From Gammaproteobacteria bacterium (GTDB lineage Bacteria; Pseudomonadota; Gammaproteobacteria; Steroidobacterales; Steroidobacteraceae): a DNA stretch of 64,000 nucleotides. Below are positions 8,509 to 18,432 of the stretch, piece by piece (position 1 is the first letter of the stretch; each line of letters starts with the position of its first letter). The stretch lies in assembly GCA_028293765.1 (NCBI GenBank), contig JAQGOG010000178.1:62001-126000 (forward strand). Direction: 5' to 3'. A program made the translations under genes and the position numbers. The notes under the pieces are model-generated. The model worked only from the letters and a program-made list of their open reading frames with translations, did no database searches and was not told the DNA's origin.

Positions 8509-10170
8509 ATGAGTGAAGCAACCTTAGCGCCCCCTTCTGGCTTGCCCGCAAGCCTGAAGCCTATTCTGCTGCTCGTGGGCATCGCTGCCGCGGTGGCCGC
8601 AGGCGTCACCGTCGTGCTCTGGACACGCGGCCCGAGCTACAGCCTGCTTTACGCCAACATCGCCGCCGCAGACCAGTCGCAGATCGCCCAGGCGCTCGAC
8701 ACCGCGCAGATTCCTTATCGCATTCAGCCCGGCTCCAACAACATCGAAGTGGCCTCCGAGCGGGTAGCCGAGGCCCGCATGAAGCTCGCCGGCCAGGGCC
8801 TTCCCGAAAGCGGCGGCGGCTTCGCGCTCATGGACAAGGACCCTGGCTTCGGGGTCAGCCAGTTCATGGAGAATGCGCGCTACCAGCACGCGCTCGAGAC
8901 CGAGCTCGGGCGCACCATTGCCAACCTGCGTCCCGTAGAAGGAGCGCGCGTCCACCTTGCCATTCCGCGTCAGTCCGCGTTCGTGCGCGACAAGCATCCG
9001 GGTAGCGCTTCGGTCTTCGTGCAGGTGAAGCCGGGCCGGCGGCTCGAGCAGGGGCAGGTGCAGGCCATCATCAATCTCGTGGCGTCCAGCATTCCGGAGC
9101 TCGAGCCCAGCCAGGTCACCGTCGTCGACCAGCAGGGACGCCTCCTTTCTTCTCCCGAGGGACACGACGAATTCTCGCTGCGTGAGCAGCAGTTCGACCT
9201 GGTGCATCGTCTCGAAGAGGATTACACGCAGCGTATCGAAGCGTTACTCACCCCGATGATCGGTGCCGGGCGCGTGCGCGCGCAGGTCGTCGCGCAAATG
9301 GACATGGCGGTCAGCGAAGAAGCGCATGAGCAGTACAAGCCAGACAGTCAGATCGTCCGCAGCGAACAACTTTCGGAACAAACGAGCCGGGACGGCTCCG
9401 GAGTGCAGGGAGTCCCGGGCGCACTGACGAACCAACCTCCCGCGGGTGGTGTGGCGCAACCACCATCCAACACCAGTGCGGTCGCAAAGAACGCTTCCGG
9501 GGCAGCCACCCCGGCGGGGCCCACTCAGCCAGTCGCTGGCGCCGGTGCCGGCGGGGCGTCCGACAGCATCTCGAAGCAGACGACCCGCAATTACGAGATC
9601 GACCGCACGCTCGCCTACACGCGCCAGCCGGCGGGCAAGCTAAAGCGCCTCACCGTTGCCGTCCTGATCGACAACATGCGTTCGGTGGACAAGGACGGGA
9701 AGGCCAAGGAAATCCCCCTTACTCCCCAGCAACTCGAGCACGTGAACCAACTCGTGAAGGACGCCGTCGGCTTCGATGAGGCGCGCGGCGACAACGTAAA
9801 TGTCGTGAACGCATCGTTCACGGCGGAAGCGTCCGTGCCTGAAGGCGACCTGCAGACGCCAGCGTTCTGGGACTCGCCGCTGTTCCTCAGCATCGCCAAG
9901 CTCGTCGCAGGTTTGGTGGTGCTGCTTGTGCTCGTGCTCTCTGTGCTTCGGCCGATGATGCGCAGCCTGGTCGGCCCGGCTCGCGCGCTGCAGCTCATGC
10001 CGCGCACGGCGGAGCCGCTCGCGAGCAACGCCCCGGCACTGGCGGCGGCGACGGCCAAAGAGGTGGCCGTAACCCATGAGCAGCAGGTCGCGCAGGCGCG
10101 AACTCTGGTAAATCAGGATCCGAAACGCGTGGCCCAGGTCGTCCGCGGCTGGGTGGCTGCGGATGAGTAA
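8509..10170 (+). CDS. fliF: FliF, flagellar MS-ring protein
   Basis: Forms the inner-membrane MS ring on which rotor and export gate assemble. 553 aa, typical. Two membrane segments are visible: about 18-41 near the N-terminus and LSIAKLVAGLVVLLVLVLSV near 463-483. Between them lie the ring-building domains (YSLLYANIAAADQSQIAQAL; VARVHLAIPRQSAFVRD region) and a low-complexity Gly/Ala/Pro stretch around 300-350. The C-terminal tail after ~500 would bind FliG; it ends with AQVVRGWVAADE. fliG starts six bases after the stop. Confidence 0.97.
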   Translation: MSEATLAPPSGLPASLKPILLLVGIAAAVAAGVTVVLWTRGPSYSLLYANIAAADQSQIAQALDTAQIPYRIQPGSNNIEVASERVAEARMKLAGQGLPESGGGFALMDKDPGFGVSQFMENARYQHALETELGRTIANLRPVEGARVHLAIPRQSAFVRDKHPGSASVFVQVKPGRRLEQGQVQAIINLVASSIPELEPSQVTVVDQQGRLLSSPEGHDEFSLREQQFDLVHRLEEDYTQRIEALLTPMIGAGRVRAQVVAQMDMAVSEEAHEQYKPDSQIVRSEQLSEQTSRDGSGVQGVPGALTNQPPAGGVAQPPSNTSAVAKNASGAATPAGPTQPVAGAGAGGASDSISKQTTRNYEIDRTLAYTRQPAGKLKRLTVAVLIDNMRSVDKDGKAKEIPLTPQQLEHVNQLVKDAVGFDEARGDNVNVVNASFTAEASVPEGDLQTPAFWDSPLFLSIAKLVAGLVVLLVLVLSVLRPMMRSLVGPARALQLMPRTAEPLASNAPALAAATAKEVAVTHEQQVAQARTLVNQDPKRVAQVVRGWVAADE

Positions 10171-10176
10171 CCGCCG

Positions 10177-11187
10177 ATGAAGGACAAGGCTGACGCAACT
10201 CGCAGCGGTACGGAGCGCGCCGCGATCCTCCTGTTGACGCTTGGCGAACAGGAAGCTGCCCAGGTGCTGAAGCACATGGGCGCAAAGGAAGTCCAACGCA
10301 TCGGCGCCGCCATGGCGAAGTTGACGAATGTCTCGCGCGAAGAGGTCCAGGGCGTGATCACGAACTTCACCTCGTCGGTGGAAAGTGAGACCTCCGTCGG
10401 GGTGGGCACGGACGAATTCCTCCGCCGGGTGCTGGTCGATGCGCTCGGGCAGGACAAGGCGGCGAGCATCATCGATCGGATCAATATCGGCCGCTCCACC
10501 AAGGGCCTCGAGGCCCTGAAATGGATGGATGCGCGCGCGGTCGCCGAGCTCATCCGGCTCGAGCATCCGCAGATCATCGCCATCGTTCTGGCCTATCTCG
10601 ATGCGGACCAGTCCGCGGAAGTTCTGACGTATCTGCCACCGGGCATGCGCTCCGACATCATAGTGCGCATCGCCACGCTGGACGGTGTGCAACCGTCCGC
10701 CTTGAACGAGCTCGACGACATCATGGAGAAGCAGTTCGCCGGCAAGTCGACCGGCAAGACCTCGGTAATGGGCGGCGCGAAAGCCGCTGCCAACATCATC
10801 AACCTCCTGGAGACCAGTCAGGAAAGCATGATCATGGAACAGATCACGAGGAGCGACCAGGCGCTCGGGGCGCGCATCCAGGATCTCATCTTCGTCTTCG
10901 ACAACCTCAACGAGCTCGACGACCGCAGCATGCAGGAGCTCATGCGCCAGGTGCCGAGCGACAAGCTGCTGATCGCCTTGAAGGGTGCGGATGACAATTT
11001 GAAGGAGAAGGTTTTCAAGAACATGTCGCAGCGTGCCTCGGAGATGCTCAAGGACGACCTCGAAGCGAGGGGCCCGGTGCGGATCTCCGAAGTGGAGGCC
11101 GCACAGAAGGAAATTCTGCAGATGGCGCGCAAGCTGGCGGACGAGGGCACGATCCAGCTCGCCGGCAAGGGCGAAGCATATGTCTGA
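10177..11187 (+). CDS. fliG: FliG, rotor switch protein
   Basis: Couples stator force to rotor rotation and switches direction with FliM/FliN. 336 aa, normal. The N-terminal FliF-binding domain (ERAAILLLTLGEQEAAQVLKHM), the middle domain with EHPQ (LEHPQIIAIVLAYL) and the C-terminal torque helix with charged residues (FVFDNLNELDDRSMQEL) are in order. Stop overlaps the fliH start by eight bases. Confidence 0.97.
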   Translation: MKDKADATRSGTERAAILLLTLGEQEAAQVLKHMGAKEVQRIGAAMAKLTNVSREEVQGVITNFTSSVESETSVGVGTDEFLRRVLVDALGQDKAASIIDRINIGRSTKGLEALKWMDARAVAELIRLEHPQIIAIVLAYLDADQSAEVLTYLPPGMRSDIIVRIATLDGVQPSALNELDDIMEKQFAGKSTGKTSVMGGAKAAANIINLLETSQESMIMEQITRSDQALGARIQDLIFVFDNLNELDDRSMQELMRQVPSDKLLIALKGADDNLKEKVFKNMSQRASEMLKDDLEARGPVRISEVEAAQKEILQMARKLADEGTIQLAGKGEAYV

Positions 11188-11896
11188 TCCGCGACGCAAT
11201 TTTTCCGCCGGAGTTGCGGCGATCGAACGCTGGTCCCTGCCCGAAGTCGACGGGCCGGTCATCGGACGCGTTCCCGACGAGCGCAAGGCGGCAGCCGCTG
11301 CGGAAGCAATCGCTCGCATCGCGCGGCAAGAAAGCGAAGCGCGGGGCTACGAGGCCGGCCTCGCCCGAGCGCAGACGCAGATGCAGGGGCGCATTGCCGA
11401 GCTCGATGCGCAAATAGAGCGGCTGGACTCGGTACTGCAGCTCCTGAGCAGCCCGCTGCGGGAGCTCGATGCGGATGTGGAGAAGATGCTGCTGCACCTT
11501 GCACTTGCCGTTGGGAAGCAGCTCGCGCGGCGCGAGCTGCGGATCGACCCGGCGCAAGTCATTGCCATCATTCGTGAGTCTCTTGGGCAGTTGCCGTCAG
11601 CCGCCCGCGAGGTTCGAGTCCTTCTGCATCCAGAGGACGCCGCGATAGTGCGCGAGCGCCTCACCGCGCCTGCGAACGAGCGGGCGTGGACGATCGTCGA
11701 AGATCCCACGCTGTCGCGGGGCGGGTGTGTAGTGCGCACAGAAAATTCCCAGATCGACGCGCGGTTGGACAGTCGCATCAACAGCGTAATCGCCAGCGCC
11801 TTGGGCGACGAACGCAGCGTGGACCGGCAGTCTTCCCACGGCACTCAAATCAGCGACAGCGCTGGCGCCGCCGCAGCTCCCGAGGGTACGCCGTGA
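11180..11896 (+). CDS. fliH: FliH, regulator of the export ATPase
   Basis: Dimeric peripheral-stalk-like protein that holds the FliI ATPase at the export gate. 238 aa from ATG 11180, which overlaps the fliG end. A short N-terminal segment is followed by an Ala/Arg/Glu-rich helical region (about 35-90, the stalk) and a globular C-terminal domain ([33 protein letters not shown]). The stop overlaps the fliI GTG start. Similarity in this family is low, so the assignment uses both helical pattern and position. Confidence 0.9.
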   Translation: MSDPRRNFSAGVAAIERWSLPEVDGPVIGRVPDERKAAAAAEAIARIARQESEARGYEAGLARAQTQMQGRIAELDAQIERLDSVLQLLSSPLRELDADVEKMLLHLALAVGKQLARRELRIDPAQVIAIIRESLGQLPSAAREVRVLLHPEDAAIVRERLTAPANERAWTIVEDPTLSRGGCVVRTENSQIDARLDSRINSVIASALGDERSVDRQSSHGTQISDSAGAAAAPEGTP

Positions 11897-13284
11897 CGGC
11901 CGCCGACCTCGAGATCGCGCGCGGGCCGCTCTGGAGCAGCAGACTCGAACGCCGCATCCGGCGCGTGGAACGCACTCCGCCCCCGCCGGTCGAGGGCTCC
12001 CTCACTCGAATGATCGGACTTACGCTCGAAGCGGTCGGCTGCCATGCATCGATTGGCGACGCTTGCGACGTCATCGCCGGCGACGGATCGCGCGTCGAGT
12101 CGGAGGTTGTTGGGTTTGCCGGCGACCGGCTCTATCTCATGCCCACAGGAGACGCACACGGCCTCGGACCTAACGCACGAGTCATTCCACGCCGAGGCGC
12201 CGGCACCGTGGGTGTCGGACCGCAACTCCTGGGTAGAATTATCGATGGCGCGGCGCAGCCGCTCGACGATCTCGGACCGCTCGGCTGCGAGGCAAGGGTT
12301 CGGCTCTCCGGAAAGCCCATCAATCCCCTCGCACGCCAGCCGATCTCCGAACCGCTCGATGTCGGCATCCGCTCGATCAACTCGCTGCTCACGATAGGCC
12401 GCGGCCAGCGCGTCGGGCTCTTCGCGGGCAGCGGCGTCGGCAAAAGCGTGCTGCTGGGGATGATGGCTCGCTATACGAGCGCCGACGTGATCGTCGTCGG
12501 TCTGATCGGCGAGCGCGGCCGTGAAGTAAAGGAATTCGTGGAGCGCATCCTGGGTCCCAAGGATCGCCAACGCGCGGTCGTCGTCGCGACTCCGGCCGAC
12601 CACCCGCCGCTCATGCGCCTGCATGGCGCTTGGCTGGCAACGGCCATTGCAGAGTATTTCCGCGACCAGGGCTTGAGCGTCCTGCTGCTGATGGATTCGC
12701 TGACACGCTTCGCGCAGGCCCAGCGCGAGATCGGCCTTGCGATTGGCGAAGCGCCAGCCACGAAAGGCTACCCGCCCTCGGTGTTTGCCAAGCTACCGCA
12801 ACTCGTCGAGCGCGCCGGGAACGGAGCCGAAGGCGGGGGTTCCATTACAGCTTTTTACACCGTCCTCACCGAGGGCGATGACAACCAGGATCCGATCGCG
12901 GACGCGGCACGCGCCATCCTCGACGGCCACATCGTGCTGTCGCGCCGCATTGCCGAGAGCGGCCAGTATCCGGCGATCGATGTCGAAGCCTCCATCAGTC
13001 GCGTGATGAACGAAATTGCCTCGCCGGAGCAGATCCAGACGGCGCGCCAGTTCCGCCAGACGCTCTCGACGTACCAGCAGCACCGCGATCTCATCGCGAT
13101 CGGCGCCTATCAGCGCGGCAGCGATCCGCGTGTCGATAACGCCATCACACTCTGGCCCCGAATGCAGCGGTTCCTGCAGCAGGACATGGGCGAGCGTGTC
13201 GATTTCGCGGCAAGCCTCACAGCGCTCAAGGCTGTCCTGGCCGAGAGTGAGCCTGCGAAATCCGATGGCGGGCAGGCCAAATGA
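11893..13284 (+). CDS. fliI: FliI, flagellum-specific export ATPase
   Basis: ATPase of the type III export apparatus, related to the F1 beta subunit. 463 aa from GTG 11893, which overlaps the fliH TGA; earlier starts would run deep into fliH. Walker A is GSGVGKS (about residues 178-184), followed by [14 protein letters not shown] and the Walker B region [21 protein letters not shown]-terminal [25 protein letters not shown] is typical. fliJ follows by ATGA overlap. Confidence 0.97.
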   Translation: MTAADLEIARGPLWSSRLERRIRRVERTPPPPVEGSLTRMIGLTLEAVGCHASIGDACDVIAGDGSRVESEVVGFAGDRLYLMPTGDAHGLGPNARVIPRRGAGTVGVGPQLLGRIIDGAAQPLDDLGPLGCEARVRLSGKPINPLARQPISEPLDVGIRSINSLLTIGRGQRVGLFAGSGVGKSVLLGMMARYTSADVIVVGLIGERGREVKEFVERILGPKDRQRAVVVATPADHPPLMRLHGAWLATAIAEYFRDQGLSVLLLMDSLTRFAQAQREIGLAIGEAPATKGYPPSVFAKLPQLVERAGNGAEGGGSITAFYTVLTEGDDNQDPIADAARAILDGHIVLSRRIAESGQYPAIDVEASISRVMNEIASPEQIQTARQFRQTLSTYQQHRDLIAIGAYQRGSDPRVDNAITLWPRMQRFLQQDMGERVDFAASLTALKAVLAESEPAKSDGGQAK

Positions 13285-13295
13285 GCGGGGACTGT

Positions 13296-13751
13296 ATGAA
13301 ACGCACCGATCGATTGGAGATGGTCAAGAAAGTCGTCGACGATCTCGAGCGCCGCAAGGCGGAGGCTCTCGCTGCCTGCGAACGCCGGGTGAACGAAAGT
13401 GAGACTAAGCTCACGGAGCTCGAAAGCTACCGGGCGGGTTATGTGCGCGATTTCGCCATGCGGGCCCAGGTTGGCATGAGCGGCGCCAGCGCTCGCGACT
13501 ACCAGGTGTTTCTGTCACGCCTCGACGAGGCCCTGCGCCAGCAGACCCAGGCGGTGATCGGCACGCGTGCGCAACGGGACTCCGAACTGCAAAACTGGCA
13601 GGACGCCGCTCAACGCGCCGACGCGATAGGCCACACCGTGAAACGCTGGCAGGCCGAAGAGCTCCGCCTGCTGGAGCGGCGCGAGCAGCACGAATCCGAT
13701 GAACGATCGCAGCGCATGTGGGCGCAAGGACTGGTTCTGCGTGGCGCTTGA
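13296..13751 (+). CDS. fliJ: FliJ, export chaperone/ATPase stalk protein
   Basis: Coiled-coil protein in the centre of the FliI ring that helps couple ATP hydrolysis and proton motive force to export. 151 aa from ATG 13296, which has GCGGGG at useful spacing and gives the family-like MKRTDRLE start; ATG 13281, overlapping the fliI stop, would add five residues. Nearly the whole protein is helical and charged (ALAACERRVNESETKLTELESY; EELRLLERREQHESDERSQR). Confidence 0.9.
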   Translation: MKRTDRLEMVKKVVDDLERRKAEALAACERRVNESETKLTELESYRAGYVRDFAMRAQVGMSGASARDYQVFLSRLDEALRQQTQAVIGTRAQRDSELQNWQDAAQRADAIGHTVKRWQAEELRLLERREQHESDERSQRMWAQGLVLRGA

Positions 13752-14946
13752 CTCGATCCCTGCGGCCGTAATCCCTTCTCCCCCGCGACCCAAAGCCGGG
13801 GGCGCGGGCACGTTCAAAGCCGCTGACAGCGACGGCACAGCGCACCACTCAGCGGCCGGCGAGTCGGCCGATACAGCGGCTCGCGCGCCAGGCGGATCCG
13901 CCAAAGAATCGACCAATACGAAGGCAAACTCCGCTGCCAAATCCGCGACCGGCTCTGCATCCGGGAAGGACTCCGCAACGGCGCCGGCCTCAGGTGCGTC
14001 CGCAAACGGCAAGAGTGGCCCCGCCTCGCAACCGCAAAATGGCGCTGAATCGAATTTCCTGCAGGCGCTCGCACAGTCGCAGGCGGCCGCCGCAAACGAC
14101 GCCAGCGCCTCTGTCACGACCCCGGCATCGGCCGGCGCAGTGGACGCCAAGGCCAAGGCCCCTGGAGAGGCCGACGCGGCCGCCGTCGCGGCCGCACTGT
14201 CGCTCGCCTCACAATCGCTTGCAGCGGCTATGGCGGGCCAACGCCCTGCGACTCCGCCACCGGGCGCGCCTGCAACGTGGAGGCAGGACGATTCCGCCAC
14301 TGCAGTTTCGCTGGCCAGAGGCTTTTCGGCTCCGGACCTCCTCTCGATCGTCACGAAGGACGTGGCACACGGCGCGAAATCCTCTCCTGACGCCACCATC
14401 CTGACAGGCGCTTCACCGGCCCCCGCGCAAGACAGCAACAGCACGTCGGCGACGGCGATCCAGGCCGCGCAGCTGAGCGTTGGTTCACACTTCGGAATTC
14501 AACACGCGGCCGCGAACCCGGATGCGACTACCGGCGACCTGCGCGCGCCCGTCGGCACTCCTGCGTTCAACGACGAGCTCGGTGGCCGACTCACCTGGAT
14601 GGCTCATCAGGGCGTGGAATCCGGCTCCCTGCAGCTCTCGCCGGAGCACCTGGGGCCGCTCGAGGTCCGTATTCAAGTACAGGACGGGGCGGCGAGCGTC
14701 TGGTTTGGTGCCAACCACGCGGATACGCGCGCCGCGCTGGAGCAGGCGCTGCCACACTTGCGCCAGATGTTCGCAAGCCAGGGCCTCACTCTGTCCGATG
14801 CCGGCGTCTCGCGGGAGCCACCGCGCGGCCACGCTCAAAAGCCTGCGGTTGCCGCGATCTCCTCGATAACCGGTGTCAGCAACGAGCAGGCGTCGCTCGC
14901 ATCCGTGTCCGGCGGGCGCGCGGGTCTCCTCGACACCTACGCCTGA
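13741..14946 (+). CDS. fliK: FliK, hook-length control protein
   Basis: Secreted molecular ruler that switches export specificity from hook to filament subunits. About 401 aa from GTG 13741, which overlaps the fliJ end; ATG 13699 would overlap fliJ by 53 bases. The first 250 residues are Ala/Ser/Thr/Pro-rich and of low complexity, as in other FliK rulers. The C-terminal Flg_hook domain is clear: GGRLTWMAHQGVESGSLQL, LSPEHLGPLEVRIQVQDGAA and LPHLRQMFASQGLTL. It closes the fliF-K operon; a sigma-54 promoter for fliL follows. Confidence 0.92.
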   Translation: MALDSIPAAVIPSPPRPKAGGAGTFKAADSDGTAHHSAAGESADTAARAPGGSAKESTNTKANSAAKSATGSASGKDSATAPASGASANGKSGPASQPQNGAESNFLQALAQSQAAAANDASASVTTPASAGAVDAKAKAPGEADAAAVAAALSLASQSLAAAMAGQRPATPPPGAPATWRQDDSATAVSLARGFSAPDLLSIVTKDVAHGAKSSPDATILTGASPAPAQDSNSTSATAIQAAQLSVGSHFGIQHAAANPDATTGDLRAPVGTPAFNDELGGRLTWMAHQGVESGSLQLSPEHLGPLEVRIQVQDGAASVWFGANHADTRAALEQALPHLRQMFASQGLTLSDAGVSREPPRGHAQKPAVAAISSITGVSNEQASLASVSGGRAGLLDTYA

Positions 14947-15069
14947 ATCCGTCCGGGCGCCCGCCAGCGCCAAGATTCCGTCGCGGCCTGTCTCCTGCGA
15001 CGCGTTTCACACTCTTCAAACAGCCACAAATCCTTATCGTAGAGTGACTTAGGCGCGTCGCGCCACGTG

Positions 15070-15085
15070 TGGCATACACGTTGCA
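15070..15085 (+). promoter_or_regulatory. sigma-54 promoter for the fliL operon
   Basis: TGGCATACACGTTGCA has GG and GC ten bases apart and both conserved blocks (TGGC, TTGCA). It lies 48 bases before the fliL ATG in a 186-base gap and probably drives fliL through flhA or beyond. Confidence 0.85.
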
Positions 15086-15132
15086 CCTGGCTTAGCGAAG
15101 CTAACTCAAAGTGTGCAGGAGTGACCCAGGCG

Positions 15133-15639
15133 ATGGCCGACGTACCCGTACTCGCCCCGGCGGAAGAGCCCGCCCCTGCGGGCCAGGGCAAGAATAAGCT
15201 GCTCATCCTCATCGTCGTGGCGGTGTTGGTCCTGGTAGGCGGCGGCATCGGCGCGTGGTTCGCCTTCGCGGCGCACTCCGGCAAGAAGCCGGGGGCAGTC
15301 AAGCACGAACCCCTCGCACCGCCCCAATACGTCGCGCTCGACCCACCCTTTGTCGTCAATTTCGAAAACGACCAGCAGGTGCGCTTTCTGCAGGTCACCG
15401 CGCAACTGATGTCGCGCGACATGTCCACCATCGAGCTGCTGAAGGCGAACGATCCAGTCGTGCGCAACGACCTCCTGCTCCTGTTTGGCGGGCAGAAGTA
15501 CTCGGTCGTCTCCACGCGCGAGGGTAAGGAGCAGCTGCGGGTGGAGACGCTCAACGCCGTGCGCAAAGTGGTCGCCGCGGCCGGCGGCAAACCCGAAAGA
15601 GTCGAAGCGGTGTACTTCACCAGCTTCGTGATGCAATAG
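15133..15639 (+). CDS. fliL: FliL, basal body-associated stator-support protein
   Basis: Single-pass inner-membrane protein that surrounds and supports stator units. 168 aa from ATG 15133; GTG 15121 is an alternative but sits directly against its Shine-Dalgarno. A Lys-anchored membrane helix (LLILIVVAVLVLVGGGIGAW, about 22-45) precedes the periplasmic stomatin-like domain (YVALDPPFVVNFENDQQVRFLQ). The C-terminus VYFTSFVMQ is family-like. First gene of the fliL operon. Confidence 0.93.
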   Translation: MADVPVLAPAEEPAPAGQGKNKLLILIVVAVLVLVGGGIGAWFAFAAHSGKKPGAVKHEPLAPPQYVALDPPFVVNFENDQQVRFLQVTAQLMSRDMSTIELLKANDPVVRNDLLLLFGGQKYSVVSTREGKEQLRVETLNAVRKVVAAAGGKPERVEAVYFTSFVMQ

Positions 15640-15650
15640 AGGACGAGCTG

Positions 15651-16658
15651 GTGAGCTCAGAAAAGATCTTAGATCAGGCCGAAATCGACGCCCTCATCCA
15701 TGGCGTCGATACCGGTGCGGTCAGCACCGAACCCGCCGCCGCGCCGGGCGAAGCCCGTACGTACGATTTCAACAATCAGATGCGGATCGTGCGCGGGCGC
15801 ATGCCCACGCTCGAGATGATCAACGAGCGTTTCGCGCGCCTGTTCCGCGTCAGCCTGTACAACCTGCTGCGTCGCTCGCCGGAGATCTCCGTGGCGCCGA
15901 TCGCCGTGAAAAAGTTCAGCGAATACGTGCACACCCTGCACGTGCCGACGAACATGAACCTCGTAAAGATGAATCCGTTGCGCGGCACGGCGCTGATCGT
16001 GCTCGATCCGAAGCTCGTGTTCGCGGTGGTGGACAACTTCTTCGGCGGCACGGGCCGGCACGCGAAGATCGAGGGACGCGAGTTCACTGCCACCGAGTAC
16101 CGCATCATCCACCTGCTGCTGCGCAATGTGTTCGCGGACCTCCACGAGGCCTGGTCGCACATCGCGCCCCTCGAAGTCGAATATCTGCAGTCGGAGATCA
16201 ACCCGCACTTCGCGAACATCGTCTCGCCTTCCGAGATCGTCGTCGTCACGAGCTTTCACGTCGAGCTCGATGGCGGCGGCGGCGAGCTGCACGTGACCAT
16301 GCCGTACGCGATGATCGAGCCGCTGCGCGAAGTGCTCGACTCCGGCATGGCAAGCGACCGTGTCGAGAAAGATGAGCGCTGGATGGTGTGCCTGCGGGAA
16401 GAGATCGAGGACGCGGAGATCGAGCTGTCGACGCTCCTCGGCCGTACCTCCATCACGCTCGCCGAGCTCGTGAATCTCAAGGCCGGCGACATTCTCAACT
16501 GCGATTTCACCGGCAAGGTGCTGGTGCTCGCCGAGGACGTACCGGTGTTCCGCGGCAGCTTCGGCCTGTCGCGCGGCCAGCAGGCCATCAAGTTCGAAGA
16601 GCGCATGCGCCGTAACAGCCCTGTCACGATCGAAAACATGACCGGCAATAGAAGCTGA
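15651..16658 (+). CDS. fliM: FliM, rotor switch protein and CheY-P receptor
   Basis: C-ring subunit that binds phosphorylated CheY and changes motor direction. 335 aa from GTG 15651. The N-terminal CheY-binding peptide is present as ILDQAEIDALIHG. The middle domain (NLVKMNPLRGTALIVLDPKL; FFGGTGRH) and the C-terminal SpoA domain (DILNCDFTGKVLVLAEDVPVF) follow. fliN starts nine bases later. Confidence 0.97.
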   Translation: MSSEKILDQAEIDALIHGVDTGAVSTEPAAAPGEARTYDFNNQMRIVRGRMPTLEMINERFARLFRVSLYNLLRRSPEISVAPIAVKKFSEYVHTLHVPTNMNLVKMNPLRGTALIVLDPKLVFAVVDNFFGGTGRHAKIEGREFTATEYRIIHLLLRNVFADLHEAWSHIAPLEVEYLQSEINPHFANIVSPSEIVVVTSFHVELDGGGGELHVTMPYAMIEPLREVLDSGMASDRVEKDERWMVCLREEIEDAEIELSTLLGRTSITLAELVNLKAGDILNCDFTGKVLVLAEDVPVFRGSFGLSRGQQAIKFEERMRRNSPVTIENMTGNRS

Positions 16659-16666
16659 GATCACCT

Positions 16667-16999
16667 ATGAATGCCAACGCAGAACCGCGCGCCGCCGAGT
16701 TCGACAATTTCCAGGATGAGGGCCCGAAAACCGCTCGCGACGTCAATCTCGATGTCATCCTGGACGTCCCGGTCACCCTCTCGATGGAGGTCGGGCGCAC
16801 CCGCATCCCGATCCGCAACCTGTTGCAGCTCAACCAGGGCTCGGTCGTCGAGCTCGACCGGGCCGCAGGTGAGCCGCTCGATGTATTCGTGAACGGAACG
16901 CTCGTGGCGCACGGCGAGGTGGTCGTCGTCAACGAGAAGTTCGGAATACGGCTCACGGACGTGATCAGTCCCGCCGAGCGTCTGCGCAAGCTGAAGTAA
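16667..16999 (+). CDS. fliN: FliN, rotor switch/C-ring protein
   Basis: Forms the base of the C ring and docks FliH-FliI cargo. 110 aa, typical. The SpoA domain covers residues ~30-105, with DVPVTLSMEVGRTRIPIRNL, LLQLNQGSVVELDRAAGEPL and the VVVNEKFGIRLTDVISPAER ending. Confidence 0.97.
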   Translation: MNANAEPRAAEFDNFQDEGPKTARDVNLDVILDVPVTLSMEVGRTRIPIRNLLQLNQGSVVELDRAAGEPLDVFVNGTLVAHGEVVVVNEKFGIRLTDVISPAERLRKLK

Positions 17000-17003
17000 G
17001 CCA

Positions 17004-17378
17004 ATGTTCGCCGCCCCGCAAACCCCAGGCTCGCCACATCCGATCGGCGTCGGTGGACTGGGCGAAGTCGCATTCGCGCTGATCGTCGTCCTTGCTGCGA
17101 TCTTCGTGGTGGCGTGGATAGTTCGCCGCATGCGAGTGACGGGCAACAGGGTCGGAAGCGCCATCGACATTCTCGCCGATGTACACCTCGGGCAGAAGGA
17201 GCGCGCGGTGCTGCTGAAAGTTGGACAGACCCAGATTCTTCTCGGCGTAGCTCCCGGGCGTGTAAACACACTGCACGTGCTCACCGAGCCGCTCGATCTC
17301 GCGAAACCACCCCTGGGTACCTCAGAGGATTCGCGCAATTCGTTCCGCGCACTGCTCATGCGGAGCCTCGGTAAATGA
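17004..17378 (+). CDS. fliO: FliO, export gate assembly protein
   Basis: Small membrane protein that assists FliP assembly in the export gate. 124 aa with one membrane helix near the N-terminus ([17 protein letters not shown]). The cytoplasmic part has the family pattern [20 protein letters not shown] followed by [15 protein letters not shown]. Stop overlaps the fliP start. Confidence 0.93.
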   Translation: MFAAPQTPGSPHPIGVGGLGEVAFALIVVLAAIFVVAWIVRRMRVTGNRVGSAIDILADVHLGQKERAVLLKVGQTQILLGVAPGRVNTLHVLTEPLDLAKPPLGTSEDSRNSFRALLMRSLGK

Positions 17379-18124
17379 GGCGCACGGCGCGGCAAACGCT
17401 GCTTTTCTGCGCTGTGCTGCTTCCCGCAGTATCGTTTGCCGAGCCCGGCATTCCTGCACTGACGGTTCAAACCGCAGCCAGCGGGGGCGGCCAGACCTAC
17501 ACGCTGACGCTGCAAGTCCTGGCGCTGATGACGGCGCTGACGCTGCTGCCGGCCATCGTCCTGATGATGACGTCGTTCACACGAATCGTGATAGTTCTTG
17601 GCATGCTCCGCCAGGCGATCGGCGCTGGTAACACGCCTCCCAACCAGGTGCTGCTTGGCCTGGCGCTCTTTTTGACCCTGTTCGTGATGTCCCCGGTCCT
17701 CGACCGTATCAACGAGGATGCCTACAAGCCCTACTCGGCCGGCACGATCGACGCGACTGCAGCGCTGAATCGTGCAGTGGTGCCGCTGAAGAAATTCATG
17801 CTGGACCAGACGCGCGAGAGCGACATAGCCACCTTCGTGCGCATCTCCGGCGGCAAAGGCTACGCGACCCCGCAGGACGTGCCGCTCCTGATCCTGGTGC
17901 CGTCCTTTGTCACGAGCGAGCTGAAAACGTCCTTTCTCATAGGCTTTCTGATCTTCATCCCGTTCGTGATCATCGACCTGGTGGTGGCGAGTGTGCTCAT
18001 GTCCATGGGCATGATGATGCTCTCGCCCGTGCTCATCTCCCTGCCCTTCAAGCTGATGTTGTTCGTGCTCGTCGACGGCTGGGCGCTGGTCATGGGCACG
18101 CTCGCGTCGAGTTTCTATTCCTGA
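17375..18124 (+). CDS. fliP: FliP, export gate protein
   Basis: Pentameric core of the export channel with FliQ and FliR. 249 aa. A cleavable signal peptide ([16 protein letters not shown]) is followed by membrane segments with the FliP signatures [38 protein letters not shown] and [23 protein letters not shown] 17375 overlaps the fliO stop. Confidence 0.97.
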   Translation: MRRTARQTLLFCAVLLPAVSFAEPGIPALTVQTAASGGGQTYTLTLQVLALMTALTLLPAIVLMMTSFTRIVIVLGMLRQAIGAGNTPPNQVLLGLALFLTLFVMSPVLDRINEDAYKPYSAGTIDATAALNRAVVPLKKFMLDQTRESDIATFVRISGGKGYATPQDVPLLILVPSFVTSELKTSFLIGFLIFIPFVIIDLVVASVLMSMGMMMLSPVLISLPFKLMLFVLVDGWALVMGTLASSFYS

Positions 18125-18140
18125 TTCACAGGCCACGCAC

Positions 18141-18410
18141 ATGAATCCCGAAACAGTCATGACCATTGGCAGCCGCGCGCTCGAAATCACGTTGCTCATC
18201 GCGGGCCCGCTGCTGCTCGTGGCGCTCGTGACGGGACTCATCGTCGGCGCCTTCCAGGCGGCAACCTCGATCAACGAGCAGACGCTCTCGTTCATCCCGA
18301 AGCTCATCGCAATTGCCGCGATGCTCGTATTCAGCGGACCCTGGATGTTGAAGATTCTCGTGGGCTACACACGCGAGCTGTTCGAGAGCATTCCTTCGCT
18401 GATCAACTGA
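18141..18410 (+). CDS. fliQ: FliQ, export gate protein
   Basis: Two-helix hairpin protein that packs around the FliP/FliR core. 89 aa. Both helices are clear (ITLLIAGPLLLVALVTGLIV; FIPKLIAIAAMLVFSGPWML), with the QAATSINEQTLSFIPK loop typical of the family. Confidence 0.97.
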   Translation: MNPETVMTIGSRALEITLLIAGPLLLVALVTGLIVGAFQAATSINEQTLSFIPKLIAIAAMLVFSGPWMLKILVGYTRELFESIPSLIN

Positions 18411-18432
18411 CTGCACCGGACTCACTTTCCGC

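Noticed and set aside
9640-11319. A 559-codon minus-strand frame over fliF and fliG
   Set aside because: Shadow of strongly conserved genes; no recognisable domain.
16661-18307. A 548-codon minus-strand frame over fliN-fliQ
   Set aside because: Antisense to five conserved genes; low-complexity composition and no promoter or Shine-Dalgarno.
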